DNA of 64,000 bases, from assembly GCA_005406025.1 (NCBI GenBank), contig BGZK01001437.1, forward strand, positions 88,925 to 152,924, read 5' to 3'. Of the stretch, positions 50,180 to 62,819 are shown in pieces; position 1 is the first letter of the stretch; each line of letters begins with the position of its first letter. The DNA comes from Eumeta japonica. Lineage: Eukaryota; Arthropoda; Insecta; Lepidoptera; Psychidae. Below the pieces are notes generated by a model. It had not been told where the DNA came from and ran no database searches. It worked only from the letters and a program-made list of their open reading frames with translations. The position numbers were made by a program, and so were the translations under genes.

Positions 50180-52999
50180 ATGGTTCGAATAGGCGTTGTG
50201 GGTGCGGGTATTGTAGGATTGAGCAGTGCTGTGAAGATCAAGGAAAGGTTTGGACATTTAGAGGTATGGCTATTTTTTTATAAATACACATGAAAATATA
50301 TGCCAATTCCTATAAATTGTTGTGTTTACGGTATTAATAGAAGTCTTTGTTGGATTTTAGGTAGTTCTGATATCCAAAGAATTTTCACCATATACGACAG
50401 GTGACGGCGCCGCTGGGCTGTGGTTTCCATATCTTTGTGGAAATACAACACCTGAAAAACTGACGTTAGTTGTAATATTATTTTTTTCTAACTTTTATTC
50501 CAAATAAGGGGTTTGCCATGAAGAATACTAATGTTTATTGTTTGTGATATGTATTTCCAAATTATTTTTGATAATTTCAACTTTCCTATATACTGTCATA
50601 TTATGTATATTGTTGTATTATTCTCCATTAGATTTAATGGTAATGTATCCATATCAACATCTAATAAATAATTACCATCACATTAGGTATCTAATGTCAA
50701 TCCTATTTAATAGTAATTTAAAAGTTTGCCATGACCAGATATTGCAACAAAGTGAAAAGTTGTATAATAAATCTACAAGAAGTTGAATTTTTTAATATTT
50801 GTAGTTAATGTAGAATATATAGTATAAACACGATAATACGTCTTTTCACAATCATCGATAATCTCCTACTTTTTAGATATTTTTTTCCAAAGAAATCAGT
50901 TATTGGGTGTGTCATTTTTGAAAAATTTATTATTAAACATATTTTTAGAAACAACTTACACATATCCCTAATAACAGCTTACCGTTTCAGTATTGAAGGC
51001 CTCTGCCTTGACTTGGGTGGTGATGTAATTTTAAACGTTTGCGCGGCCAAAACAATAACAATATTGGTATTAGCGAAGCCGGCGGCGTAGAGATAAAATA
51101 TTAATTTATTGCTAATATTTAACAATTTTTCTTGCTAAAATCAAAGTTTGTATGTAGGACTTCTAATACCCACGAACACGGTTATTTTTAATAATCTACT
51201 TCGGTGTTATTATGAATTATTTTAACCAATCCCGAAAACTTTTTACAGTGGTAGAGCCACGCTATGATCAACTTTGCCACAACTCGGAAATGGGTCAAAT
51301 GGGTCAGCTTGACTCTCACAGAACACAGACGTGAAATAACAGCTTCCGCTTTTGCATTTGATTCAGAGAGTGAGAGTTCCGGTGGCCTGCAACCCCTTCA
51401 TGACCCCATTCCTCCGCGATCAGATATTCTTTTTCTAATCAAAAGGCCGGCAACGCTCCGGTGGGTTTTTCGGGGTTGGTAATGTTCATGGACGGTGGTG
51501 ACCACCTACTTTTTGGCGGTTCGAATGTTCGTTTGCCCATCTATCTGCTACATAAATAAAAAAAGTTAAAAAACTAAAACCCTACTATATAAATAAGCTA
51601 GGTTTTACAATGAAAGGTAATGATTACTGAACTGTGAAGCCGTAAGTGGTGTTCATTAATGAGGCTTCAAACTTTAGGTATTACTCAGTAATTTACATTA
51701 TTAATTAAACACCGCTTTTAAACATGGAATTTTATGACCTCTAGAGCACCTCATATTGAATTTGGTGTGACTTCACATAGTCTATGATCAGCGGACGATC
51801 AAGACGCTTCTAACGGTACTTCTATTTATCACATTATGTAAAGTAGCTTAGGAGCAACACGACAATACATACAAATACATAACCTGTTAAAATCGTAAAC
51901 CTGTCTGTCGGGTAAATGGTAGCAGATTATGGTATATGCGACAAGGTATATGATAACATCCAAAGTTTTAAAACATTTTATATTTCCAGTTATTGGGGTA
52001 TAGAAACATATAAATTTATACACAAGCTATGGTTGGAAGGCACTGACGGAATTTGTCTTCTTCCTGGATACTTTTTATACAATAGTCAGGAATCGATAAA
52101 ATTACCCGAATGGCGTCATAAAGTTTTTGGATTTCACCAACTTTCGAAAAAACAACTGATGCATTTGAACAACTTATTTTCAAGTTCTTACACGTAAGTA
52201 TTGGTCTTACAAATGTTTATTGGATTGGATTATTATCTTTGAATTTTAATTTTAATAAATTTGAATTTTAATCATAGCTTAGAAAGATAAGTAGGTACAT
52301 ACTAATATCCAGGTCACCAATCACCAAGGTTCGTACTCTGATATATTTCTATTGTGTCTTTCGCTTTGAAGGAATTTAATGTACGAACAAAGTTGTATGA
52401 CGGCGAGTCGACTAGGGACCAAAAATGGACAATTAATTTATAATTTTTTTGTTATGTACATACCGCTATAATGGTTCGGTTATGTATTATTGCATAATAC
52501 CTGCATTAAAGTTGATAATGTTTCATGTCAAACACATATCAATTGCTAATATTAATATTGGAATTAAAAACCCGTGTGCGTACGTGCGTGTGTCCAATAG
52601 AAGGTAAAGTTACCGGAATAAGAAAACCATTTGAACAATTTCATTACATCAACTTAACAATTGGGTCAAATATGTACCAAAATTCGTTTCAAATTTTCTA
52701 GAGAAGTATATGTGACTTGTCATGTAATTACTACCGTACACATAAGAAACATGTATATACTTTTTCATTGTAGATCCGGCTTCTGTTTCACTACCTTAAC
52801 GGCGGAGCCAATAACTTTGTTGCCATATCTTCTGAAGAGATTTGTATCTGCCGGTGGTGTAATCAAAGAAGCAACTATTCATTCTTTTAAGGACAAGTTA
52901 TTGGACGAATTCGATATCATAGTGAATTGCACCGGGCTTAGTGCTAAATTCCTCGTCCCCGATCCTGCCGTATGTCCGATTAGAGGCCAAGTTGTCAGA
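50180..52999 (+). CDS. D-aspartate / D-amino-acid oxidase, N-terminal 206 residues (3' exons outside window)
   Basis: FAD-dependent peroxisomal-type oxidase of D-amino acids. Exons 50180-50263, 50361-50464, 51990-52193 and 52774-52999 join in phase with GT-AG borders. The N-terminal dinucleotide fold is VVGAGIVGLS with the glycines at residues 8, 10 and 13; TTGDGAAGLWFPY follows at about 40-52, then a substrate-domain segment (YWGIETYKFIHKLW), LPYLLKRFVSAGGV, IVNCTGLSA, and DPAVCPIRGQVVR at the last exon's end. Acidic-versus-neutral substrate preference cannot be decided because the active-site Arg and Tyr lie in later exons. About 130-140 residues are missing; the window shows only intron and Harbinger DNA after 52999. 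Intron 2 contains a retroposed fragment. No stops or shifts were seen in the exons. Confidence 0.92.
51248..51560 (+). mobile_element. Retroposed non-LTR/SINE fragment in oxidase intron 2
   Basis: Contains GGTAGAGCCACGC near the left end, then AAAAGGCCGGCAACGCTCCG, GTAATGTTCATGGACGGTGG, ACCACCTACTTTTTGGCGG and CGTTTGCCCATCTAT, ending in an AT/A-rich tail. This is the 3' end type widespread on lepidopteran LINEs and SINEs. There is no coding capacity. Confidence 0.65.
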
Positions 53000-53358
53000 G
53001 TAAGACAATTTTTTAAACAAATTTAATTACGTTAAGTTCAGCGATTGGATGAAATATGTACCAAAATTAGTTTCAATATTGCACGCCTCGGAACGCGAAG
53101 CGTTTGAGATAGTGCATTACTCTCAACTTGTTAAAAACATGTGCTGTCTTAAACTTTGGTTGCCTCATATGAATATCGCACTTACATTTTAATATTGAGT
53201 ATACTGATATGTAGAAAAACTATCGTTTTAAAATGGTTGTTTCATTCAATGTCATATAATTGATATTAATAAAAAAATGAAAATCTATTCTTATTTTGTA
53301 TTTCTATATCTATGAATAAATAAAGTTTAACTTAAGGTCGCGGATGGGCGGCGGCTAA
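53000..53358. other. Oxidase intron 4 start
   Basis: Begins GTAAGA and holds no exon. A 25-base stretch around AAATATGTACCAAAATT at 53045 is near-identical to one at 52665 in the preceding intron. Confidence 0.6.
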
Positions 53359-53717
53359 CGGCCGTTCCCAATATTCAATCTATCTCTGGTTTTGCCATAC
53401 TAGGGATAGAAAAAGCTATCTATCTGTAATATTTCTGTCCCAATATGTCTATCGTTGATAGGCAATCCTATCCTTAGTTGCGATCTACCGTTGGGAGGCG
53501 GATAGCTTACTAAAGATAGCGATTTGTATGGAATTGACAGTTGACGCGTCTCTATATGAATATTATCTGTCAGTGTCAGTTAGGTTGGCTATCTCTAGTA
53601 ATCTAAAGTCTAATCCGTGATTTTTGTGAGATATTTTACCCCAAAAGTAAGTGAAGTAGAAGTAAAATAGTTTTCAAAATTTGATTTTTATAAAATAAAA
53701 GTAAATTAGCAGAAAAA

Positions 53718-55528
53718 ATGTCGGATTCAAGTTCCAGCGACGATATTGCTTCTTTGGAACAATTGAGTGATTGGGAGTCGGATACTGAGGAAAATGTTAC
53801 GTCCAGATCGTATGCAGAACGCATTAATTACTTACATAAATACAATGATTATGAGTTTGAATACAGATTCCGATTAAGTAAAAGTGCAGTGGATGATTTA
53901 CTTAAAGAAATATACCCATTTCTAAAAGTAACCTCAACAAAGTAAGATAAGTTTTTGCCGTACCTATTTGTTTTCATGTTATTATTGTTTACATTGTACA
54001 AATTACTTTTTGTAGGATATACTAAAGAATCAGAAGTATGTTCAACTCTATTTTTGTTTTCAGAAACTACGGAATATCGCCTCTACATCAATTGCTATTG
54101 ACATTGCGGTTTTATGCACTGGGTACAATGTTGGTGGCAGTAGGTGACTACATAGGAGTCTCAAAATCAGCTGCCTCACGTATAGTGAGAGAGGTATCAA
54201 AGGCTATTGCTAGATTGTACCCAAAATATATATACGTCCATAGCGATACTACAGTGGACTTCTATAATATTGCGAGATTTCCTCGTGTATTAGGTGCAAT
54301 TGATGGCACACATATTCTGATGCAATCACCAAGTAAGTAGCTACCTACCATTCATTTATTAAAATTTGCTCTAAAGAGCTCAAATCGTTACTAACAAACA
54401 CGTCTTCTGAACAGATTCCAATATTGGAGAAGAATTTCGAAATAGAAAGTCAGTTTTTTCTATGAACGTGCAAGGTGTATGTGACGCAAATTTGTATTTT
54501 TTAAATGTTGTGGCACGATGGCCTGGATCAACTCATGATGCTACCATTTTCAATAATTCTGAGTTACGAGGTAAGTTATATTATTCCAAACATCAACTTA
54601 AAATATGCATAATGAAACCCTACAGCACTGCAACCCTATACCCTTACAGTTATGATTATGATTGTAGTTTTAAGCATTGGTATCATCGCTGTCTTACATA
54701 CATTGAAAATGGTTTTAACCTTTTGTTTTCAGCTCAGTGTGAGAATGGGGTTTATGGCAATAGATGGTTGATCGGCGATAGTGCATACCCTTGCAAACCC
54801 TACCTGCTTACCCCTTTACTCACTCCAGTATCTCAGAATGAAATAAACTACAACAGAGCTCACATCAAAACTAGAAATACTATAGAAAGGTAAATCATCA
54901 AAACTCAGTCTTATCTAATACCTTTAAACAAGCAATTCTTGTATATTTATTTGTTTATATATACCAGCTATCTCAGAAACGGCTCTAATGATTTTCATGA
55001 AAAAATTATATTTAGATAAAGTTTAGTGTTTCAAGTTTATCTACATACGTGTTTTTCCCTTTCTATGCAGAAGATCCTGAGTTCAGTCTAGGGTTCATCT
55101 CGATTTTTTAATATCTTTTTTTTATTACACTTTTTAATATTTTTATTGACATTTTATCTTGCAAGTTAAATTTGATCCACTTCCAGTTGCTTTTTTAAAA
55201 TTAATTTTATCAAAAATAACCTCAATATTATTTAGAAACAAGTTGATAATATTAAACAAATAAATTTCTTTTACAGATGTTTTGGAGTCTGGAAAAGACG
55301 ATTAGTTCTTTCATTAAAATTAGGCTTTGTTTGGCAACAACCCAGGCTGTTGTCATTGCCACATCAGTGTTGCACAATATATGCCGAAAAATGGGTTTGG
55401 AGGACTTGGAGCCCGAAATAGAAATCCCAAGTCATAATATAAATATATTGTATGAGGATATCCCAGAAAATCATGCCATACATCAGATCCAGGAGCGTCA
55501 AACATTAATTAATAATTATTTTATGTAA
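53718..55528 (+). CDS. Harbinger (HARBI1-like) transposase, five exons, one frameshift
   Basis: DDE nuclease that would excise and insert the element. Exons: 53718-53941, 54064-54332, 54415-54570, 54733-54889 and 55277-55528. The N-terminus is acidic (SSSSDDIASLEQ). A helix-turn-helix is likely at VGDYIGVSKSAASRIV. The catalytic residues fit HARBI1: Asp in GAIDGTHI, Asp in LIGDSAYPCKPYL, Glu in RNTIER; NVVARWPGSTHDATIF and CFGVWKRR are family blocks. The last exon shifts frame between WKRR and LCLATTQAVVIATSVLHNIC (about 55300-55330), so as given the protein ends early. Intron 3 (54571-54732) is 162 nt with no stop in frame. It converges with the accessory gene. Confidence 0.85.
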
Positions 55529-55640
55529 TTAGTTCCTGTGGACAACTTTCATGACGGCAAAAAGAAACAATTAAAGATACACAATCTTTTTAAACTAGTT
55601 TTATTTACATTTTTACATTTTATTTACATTGTCTTCAGAT

Positions 55641-58123
55641 TCATCTAAACACATTTTTTTTTAATTGTAATATTTCTAATTCTAATTTCTTCTTCTTGAG
55701 GGCAGCTATCACTTCTTCATGTTTCATTTTATTATTGTAATATTCTGCAATTGCCCGATTCCTGGCTATTACGGAAGCCTTCAGATCGTCAGCAACAGTT
55801 TGGCGCTTCAGTTTTCCTAAAACAGTTTCACATTTACATTTTGTGTTTAACAAGGCAGTAATTTAAACTTTTCCTATTGATTTCTATTTTGTACCACCTG
55901 CATGACATAAGACTTTTATATATTTATAGATTACTCCAAAACCAGAATAAGTCTTTAACTCTTGAATTCCTAGTGTCACTTGTAGATGACAGAAACTGAA
56001 ATATTTTTTTCTACCATATTGAACTTTATTTAAAAATCCTACCATTGCTATAGCAAAATTAATTAGTAACACTATTCATTATTTTGTCTGCTAACATTAA
56101 CCATTATGTCATTTGACAAATTCGTTCATTGTTTTGCGAAATATAAATGATATATAAGGTATAAAATGTATATTACAATAAGAATAACTTATAACATCAT
56201 TGTTAGCGTTGGAAACATACCGTGGCACCCGTGGGTGACACTGGGCAACAGTGGAATCTCAACTCGAATATCAAGGAAATGCAAAAAATCGAGTTAACGA
56301 GTTTTGACTTAACAAGAACTTTGAGATATATATCACTTAACTGCTGAAATTTCGACTTACGTTTTATATCATTATATTTTTATATATTAAATCAAATTAC
56401 ATATTAATGAAGTAAACTGTACACTAAAAATCAAACATAACGTTCACAGCTGTGTTACTTAGAAAGTTTCATGAATGTATTCATTAATTGCAGCGTGTAC
56501 AAGATAAAACAATAAATTAGAAGCCCGAAAACCGAACATTCATTTTGGAATTTATTGCTATTATTTCAGGAATCCTAAGTATGATGTCATTATATTTTAC
56601 CAGCTACGATTTACGGAGTTTCCTTTTGAAATTCGAGTTATATGTATTATCAATACCGTTAGAAATAACATTTTGTTCCGAGTTACAAAGTCTAAATAAT
56701 TGAGATACCGTATTTAGGGTTCATCGGAAGAAAATGGCAATTCGACTTACTGAGGATTTCGACTTAACGAGGTTCGAGTTATTGAGATTCCACTGTATAA
56801 TAATTCTACTGCTCTGAATTCATTGTTAATAATGGTGAGTACGAAGAAAGTGGGAGTGAAAGCGAAGCTACTATTCATCTTCCCAGTCACATGCTTGATC
56901 TCAAGTAGAGCTACAAAAGAGACCTTCATTTCTGGAGAAAATGACCTGGAAGAACGAGAAGAAATTGACGTGCCTTCATCGAAGAAAAAGGCAATACCAT
57001 ACAAAATGGTATGGAAATAATACTTCTTTCACTTGGAAGTTCAGTGCTCTCAAGAAGATATTGTCACTGCTTGCAGAGAAAATGTATACCAAATGCAATA
57101 TCAGCTTGCATTTAAAGTATTGGTACAGCTTTCACAATAAATAATTGTTATATTTTTTATATATGTAATAAATATTATTATAAACCTGAGGCTTTATTCC
57201 TAACTAAAAGTGGAAAAATCATGTGTGTTCTTCAATGTCCAGTGTCACCTGGGTGACCTTATAAAAACTGGGTATGGTTTACATATTTTTCATATTTCTT
57301 TTATCTTATTCAAATGTAACTGAGCTATTTTATATAACAAGTAAATATATTTTTTTTAACTTTGACATGGGAATTGAAGAGTTAATGTCTAACTGCAACT
57401 GTGATATTAAAAAGACTATTGAAAGGATAGTTTACTTGTGTGGAATATCACCTTTACTATTTGTTGATGAAAAAAATTTTTCTGTTCTCGCGAGTGTGGC
57501 GAAGGAGAAATAGGTATTAATTTTCTGTGTCCGTGTCGATGGGTATGACTACGGCAGAATCCACCACCAATCCTTCATCCAACACAGTTTCTGTGACCTC
57601 CACCTGAGCATCACCTCCAAGCGGAACTGTGTAGCCATACACGTAGCACCTAATATGGCTGCTACTTTTTCTAATCTTCGTCTGGTGGAATATACTCTGG
57701 CTTTCCACCTCCAGTCTGAAATGTAAACAGAAATTTGTCTCCCATTTAATTTATAACCCAATTTTGTAAAACGTGGCGAGTGATATTGGGCATCTGTCTA
57801 CCCCATTAGGGATGACAGGAGTGAGTCTATGTGCGTTTCGTTTATTATATACAATTTAAACTATTTGAATTAATATAATACCTTTAGATTGTTCATTCTT
57901 ATTTTAGTGCTCCTTTTTGGGCAGTCTTTTTTAAGTTTTCCCATTTGAGCCTGAGCTGCTCAGGTTTTCTGGGGCTAATTCCAACCATAGAATTGAATAT
58001 GTTGGTTATTTTTAACCAAGTGGCTTCCTTAAGCTGGTTGTTGCTGGCATTGGTGGCTTTGCTGAATAGCACGGGATTTGCTTCTACCAAATTGACAAGT
58101 TGCATCACTTCTTCTTTCGTCAT
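55641..58123 (-). CDS. Harbinger accessory protein, MADF/Myb-SANT-like DNA-binding (frame broken)
   Basis: Harbinger transposons usually need a second, Myb/SANT-like protein that binds the ends and helps nuclear import of the transposase. Exon 57882-58123 gives MTKEEVMQLVNLVEANPVL, then TWLKITNIFNSM and LRLKWENLKK, a MADF/Myb-like trihelix. Exon 57517-57715 opens TGGGKPEYIPPDE, a hallmark after the trihelix in these proteins. A likely last exon, 55641-55816, carries a coiled-coil tail (AEYYNNKMKHEEVIAALKK). Frameshifts lie in exon 1's end (stop at about 57899) and near 57675. A tiny leader exon ATG-TCA-GCA|GTAAGT at about 58271-58279 is possible. How exon 2 joins the last exon is unclear. Confidence 0.6.
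56249..56795. mobile_element. Pogo/Tigger-like MITE nested in Harbinger copy 1
   Basis: The left end CAGTGGAATCTCAACTCGAA is mirrored at the right by TTCGAGTTATTGAGATTCCACTG. Sub-terminal CGAGTTAACGAG and TTCGACTTAACGAGG repeats match the usual pogo/Tigger terminal pattern (CAGTGGAACCTCGATAACTCG type). TA follows on the right. About 547 bp, no transposase. Confidence 0.75.
57773..57845 (+). repeat. Retrotransposon-tail-like segment inside Harbinger
   Basis: GTGGCGAGTGATATTGGGC is followed by ATCTGTCTACCCCATTAGGG and ATGACAGGAGTGAGTCTATG, resembling the 3' tail seen at 44760-44795. It lies in the intron between the two upstream exons of the accessory gene. Copy 2 has the same segment with small changes at about 63090-63145. 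Confidence 0.45.
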
Positions 58124-59114
58124 TGGTACGCCTTTTGCTGAAGGAATAAAAATTGTTAACGTTGAGTTTTAACATAATATCAATGATTCAATTCAATTTC
58201 AATGATGATTCAATGTGTTGTCACATGTTTTTAAACGTGTTAGAATTTATTATAACTGAGAGTACTTACTGCTGACATTTTCGTGCAATCCTTAGTAAAT
58301 TGCAAAATCAAAGCAATAACTGAAATATTAAACAACAACAAAACAATATAGAACTAAGGTTAATTAATTAGACAGACGCCTTATCGGTTGCAGACCGTGT
58401 AAATTGAACATGCAGGGGCCACAGAGTAGAGTAACAATGGCAATATAGAACGTTCCGTTTCATTGTTTTCCTAATTCTGAATTTAACGCTTTTAATATTA
58501 ATTTCAACTTTGCAATTAATCTAAGAAATAAAATGATAATGATCAATATGTTGTTATATATTTTTGGGTATTTAGAATCAAATTTCTATTTTACACAATT
58601 GTGATTTCACTGAGAGTGCTTGTGCCACTGCGTATTTTGGAACGCAAGAGAGGGCTCAGATAGGTAGCTTATCTACTGTCAACTAAAGATAGCAAACGCC
58701 TATCTGCAGTATTGGGACAACTTTAAAAGATAGATAGCTGAGTACTAGGGATGAAGGATAGATGTCGGCCGTTCCCAATATTCAATCTATCTCTGGTTTT
58801 GCCATACTAGGGATAGAAAAAGCTATCTATCTGTAATATTTCTGTCCCAATATGTCTATCGTTGATAGGCAATCTATCATAGTTGCGATCTACCGTTGGG
58901 AGGATAGCTTAAAGATAGCGATTTGTATGGAATTGACAGTTGACGCGTCTCTATATGAATATTATCTGTCAGTGTCAGTTAGGTTGGCTATCTCTAGTAA
59001 TCTAAAGTCTAATCCGTGATTTTGTGAGATATTTTACCCCAAAGTAAATTGAAGTAGAAGTAAAATAGTTTCAAAATTTGATTTTATAAAATAAAAGTAA
59101 ATTAGCAGAAAAAA

Positions 59115-60886
59115 ATGTCGGATTCAAGTTCCAGCGACGATATTGCTTCTGGAACAATTGGTGTGATTGGGGTCGGATACTGAGGAAAATGTTACGTCCA
59201 GATCGTATGCAGAACGCATTAATTACTTACATAAATACAATGATTATGAGTTTGAATACAGATTCCGATTAAGTAAAGTGCAGTGGATGATTTACTTAAA
59301 GAAATATACCCATTTCTAAAAGTAACCTCAACAAAGTAAGATAAGTTTTTGCCGTACCTAATTTGTTTCATGTGTGTTTACATTGTACAAATTACTTTTT
59401 GTAGGATATACTAAAGAATCAGAGTATGTTCAACTCTATTTTTGTTTTCAGAAACTACGGAATATCGCCTCTACATCAATTGCTATTGACATTTGCGGTT
59501 TTATGCACTGAACAATGTTGGTGGCAGTAGGTGACTACATAGGAGTCTCAAAATCAGCTGCCTCGTATAGTGAGAGGGGTATCAAAGGCTATTGCTAGAT
59601 TGTACCCAAAATATATATACGTCCATAGCGATACTACAGTGGACTTCTATAATATTGCGAGATTTCCTCGTTATTAGGTGCAATTGATGGCACACATATT
59701 CTGATGCAATCACCAAGTAAGTAGCTACCTACCATTCATTTATTAAAATTTGCTCTAAAGAGCTCAAATCGTTACTAACAAACACGTCTTCTGAACAGAT
59801 TCCAATATTGGAGAAAATTTCGAAATAGAAAGTCAGTTTTCTATGAACGTGCAAAGGTGTATGTGACGCAAATTTGTATTTTTAAATGTTGTGGCATGAT
59901 GGCCTGGATCAACTCATGATGCTACCATTTTCAATAATTCTGAGTTACAGGTAAGTTATATTATTCCAAACATCAACTTAAAATATGCATAATGAAACCC
60001 TACAGCACTGCAACCCTATACCCTTACAGTTAGATTATGATTGTAGTTTTAAGCATTGGTATCATCGCTGTCTTACATACATTGAAAATGGTTTTAACCT
60101 TTTGTTTTCAGCTCAGTGTGAGAATGGGGTTTATGGCAATAGATGGTTGATCGGCATAGTGCATACCCTTGCAAACCCTGCTTACCTTTACTCACCCAGT
60201 ATCTCAGAATGAAATAAACTACAACAGAGCTCACATCAAAACTAGAAATACTATAGAAAGGTAAATCATCAAAACTCAGTCTTATCTAATACCTTTAAAC
60301 AACTTAATTCTTGTATATTTATTTGTTTATATATACCAGCTATCTCAGAAACGGCTCTAATGATTTTGAAAAATTATATTTAGATAAAGTTTAGTGTTTC
60401 AAGTTTATCTACATACGTGTTTTCCCTTTCTATGCAGAAGATCCTGAGTTCGAGTCTAGGGTTCATCTCGAATTTTTTAATATCTTTTTTTTATTACACT
60501 TTTTAATATTTTATTGACATTTTATCTTGCAAGTTAAATTTGATCCACTTCGGTTGCTTTTTAAAATTAATTTTATCAAAAATAACCTCAATATTGGTTT
60601 TAGAAACAAGTTGATAATATTAAACAAATAAATTTCTTTTACAGATGTTTTGGAGTCTGGAAAAGACGATTCTAGTTCTTTCATTAAAAATTAGGCTTTG
60701 TTTGGCAACAACCAGGCTGTTGTCATTGCCACATCAGTGTTGCACAATATGTGCCGAAAAATGGGTTTGGAGGACTTGGGCCGAAATAGAAATCCCAAGT
60801 CATAATATAAATATATTATGAGGATATCCCAGAAAATCATACCATACATCAGATCCAGGTCAAACATTAATTAATAATTATTTAAT
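59115..60886 (+). pseudogene. Harbinger transposase, copy 2 (many frameshifts)
   Basis: Corresponds to 53718-55528. Exon 1 already has three indels within 60 bases of the ATG. The blocks around GAIDGTHI, the GDSAYP site (a base lost, giving GCATAGTGC) and the last exon are all shifted. The splice sites at exon borders are mostly preserved. Non-coding as given; if the indels are sequencing errors, the true gene would equal copy 1. Confidence 0.8.
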
Positions 60887-61586
60887 GGCACCTGTGGCAA
60901 CCGAAAAGAAAACAATTAAAAGATACACAATCTTTTAAACTAGTTTTATTTACATTTTACAATTACATTTATTTACATTGTCTTCAGATTCATCTAAACA
61001 CATATTTTTTTTTAATTGTAATATTTCTAATTCTAATTTCTTCTTGAGGCAGCTATCACTTCTTCATGTTTCATTTTATTATTGTAATATTCTGCAATTG
61101 CCGATTCCTGTAATACGAGAAACCTTCAGATCGTCAGCAACAGTTTGGCCTTCAGTTTTCCTAAAACAGTTTCACATTTACATTTTGTGTTTAACAAGGC
61201 AGTAATTTAAACTTTTTCCTATTGATTTCTATTTTGTACCTGCATGACATAAGACTTTTATATTTATAGATTACTCCAAAACCAGAATAAGTCTTTAACT
61301 CTTGAATTCTAGTGTACTTGGAAGATGACAGAAACTGAAATATTTTTTCTACCATATTGAACTTTATTTAAAATCCTACCATTGCTATAGCAAATTAATT
61401 AGTAACACTATTCATTATTTTGTCTGCTAACATTAATATTATGTCATTTGACAAATTCGTTCATTGTTTTTCGAAATATAAATAATATATAGGTATAACG
61501 CAAATGTATATTACAATAAGAATAACTTATAACATCATTGTTACAACGTTGGAAACATACCGTGGCACCGTGGGTGACAGACAACT

Positions 61587-62114
61587 CAGTGGAATCTCAA
61601 CTCGAATATCAAGGGAAATGCAAAAAATCAGTTAACGAGTTTTTGACTTAACAAGAACTTTGAGATATATATCCTTAACTGCTGAAATTTCGACTTACGT
61701 TTTATATACATTATATTTTTTATATATTAAATCAAATTACATATTAATGAAGTAAACTGTAAAAAAATCAAACATAACGTTCACAGCTGTGTTGCTTAGA
61801 AAGTTTCATGAATGTATTCTAATTTACTTAAGTGTACAAGATAAAACAATAAATTAGAAGCCCGAAAACCCGAACATTCATTTTGGAATTGTGCTGCTAG
61901 GAATTCTAAGTATGATGTCATTATATTTTACCAGCTACGATTCTGAGTTTCCTTTTGAAATTCAGTTATATGTATTATCAATGCCGTGGGAAATAACATT
62001 TTGTTCGAGTTACAAAGTCTAAATAATTAGAATACCATTTTGGGGTTCATGGAGGAAAATATTCGACACCTGAGGATTTCGACTTAACGAGATTCGAGTT
62101 GTTGAGATTCCACT
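61587..62114. mobile_element. Pogo/Tigger-like MITE nested in Harbinger copy 2
   Basis: Same ends as 56249-56795 (CAGTGGAATCTCAACTCG and GAGATTCCACTG), about 20 bp shorter through small deletions. Its presence at the identical site shows that both Harbinger copies descend from one parent that already carried it. Confidence 0.75.
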
Positions 62115-62819
62115 GTATAATAATTCTACTGCTCTGAATTCATTGTTAATAATGGTGATAGCAGAAAGTGGGAGTGGCAAGCTACTATTCATCTTCCCAG
62201 TCACATGCTTGATCTCAAGTAGAGAACTAAAAAGAGACCTTCATTTCTGGAAAATGACCTGGAAGAACGAAGAAATTGACATTACCTTCATGAAAGAAAA
62301 AGCAATACCATACAAAATGGTATGGAAATGTCACTAATACTTCTTTCTTGGAAGTTCAGTGCTCTCCAGAGATATTGTCACCTAGAAAAAATGTATACCA
62401 AATGCAATATCAACTTGCATTTAAGTATTGGTACAGCTTTCTGGCAATAATTGTTATATTTTTTTATATATGTAATAAATATTATTATAAACCTAAGGCT
62501 TTATTCTAACTAAAAGTGGAAAAATCATGTGTGTTCTTCAATGTAGTGTCACCTGGAGAACTATAAAAACTGGGTATGGTTTACATATTTTCATATTTCT
62601 TTTATCTTATTCAAATGTAACAAGCTATTTTATATAACAAGTAAATATATTTTTATTAACTTTGACATGGGAATTGAAGAGTTAATGTCTAACTTTGCAA
62701 CTGTGATATTAAAAAGACTATTGAGAAAGGATGGTTTACTTGTGTGTGGAATATCACCTTACTATTTGTTGTTGAAAAAAAAATTTCTATTCTCTCTTGA
62801 GGGTGCATTGGCGAAGGAG

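Larger units (their letters stand above)
53359..58770 (+). mobile_element. PIF/Harbinger transposon, copy 1
   Basis: Starts CGGCCGTTCCCAATATTC after TAA (53356-53358), a plausible 3-bp Harbinger target. The right end, inverted, begins CGGCCGACATCTATCC. The two ends share AGCTATCTATCT, TGTCCCAATA and GATAGGC in the same order but not a perfect terminal repeat. It contains a HARBI1-like transposase gene (plus), a MADF/Myb-like accessory gene (minus), and a pogo/Tigger-like MITE at 56249-56795. Size is about 5.4 kb. Both genes carry a small number of frame breaks, so the copy looks recent but not intact. Confidence 0.85.

Noticed and set aside
52664..53070. 25-base duplicate around AAATATGTACCAAAATT in two oxidase introns
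   Set aside because: Too short and AT-rich to define an element; possibly chance or a remnant of a common repeat.
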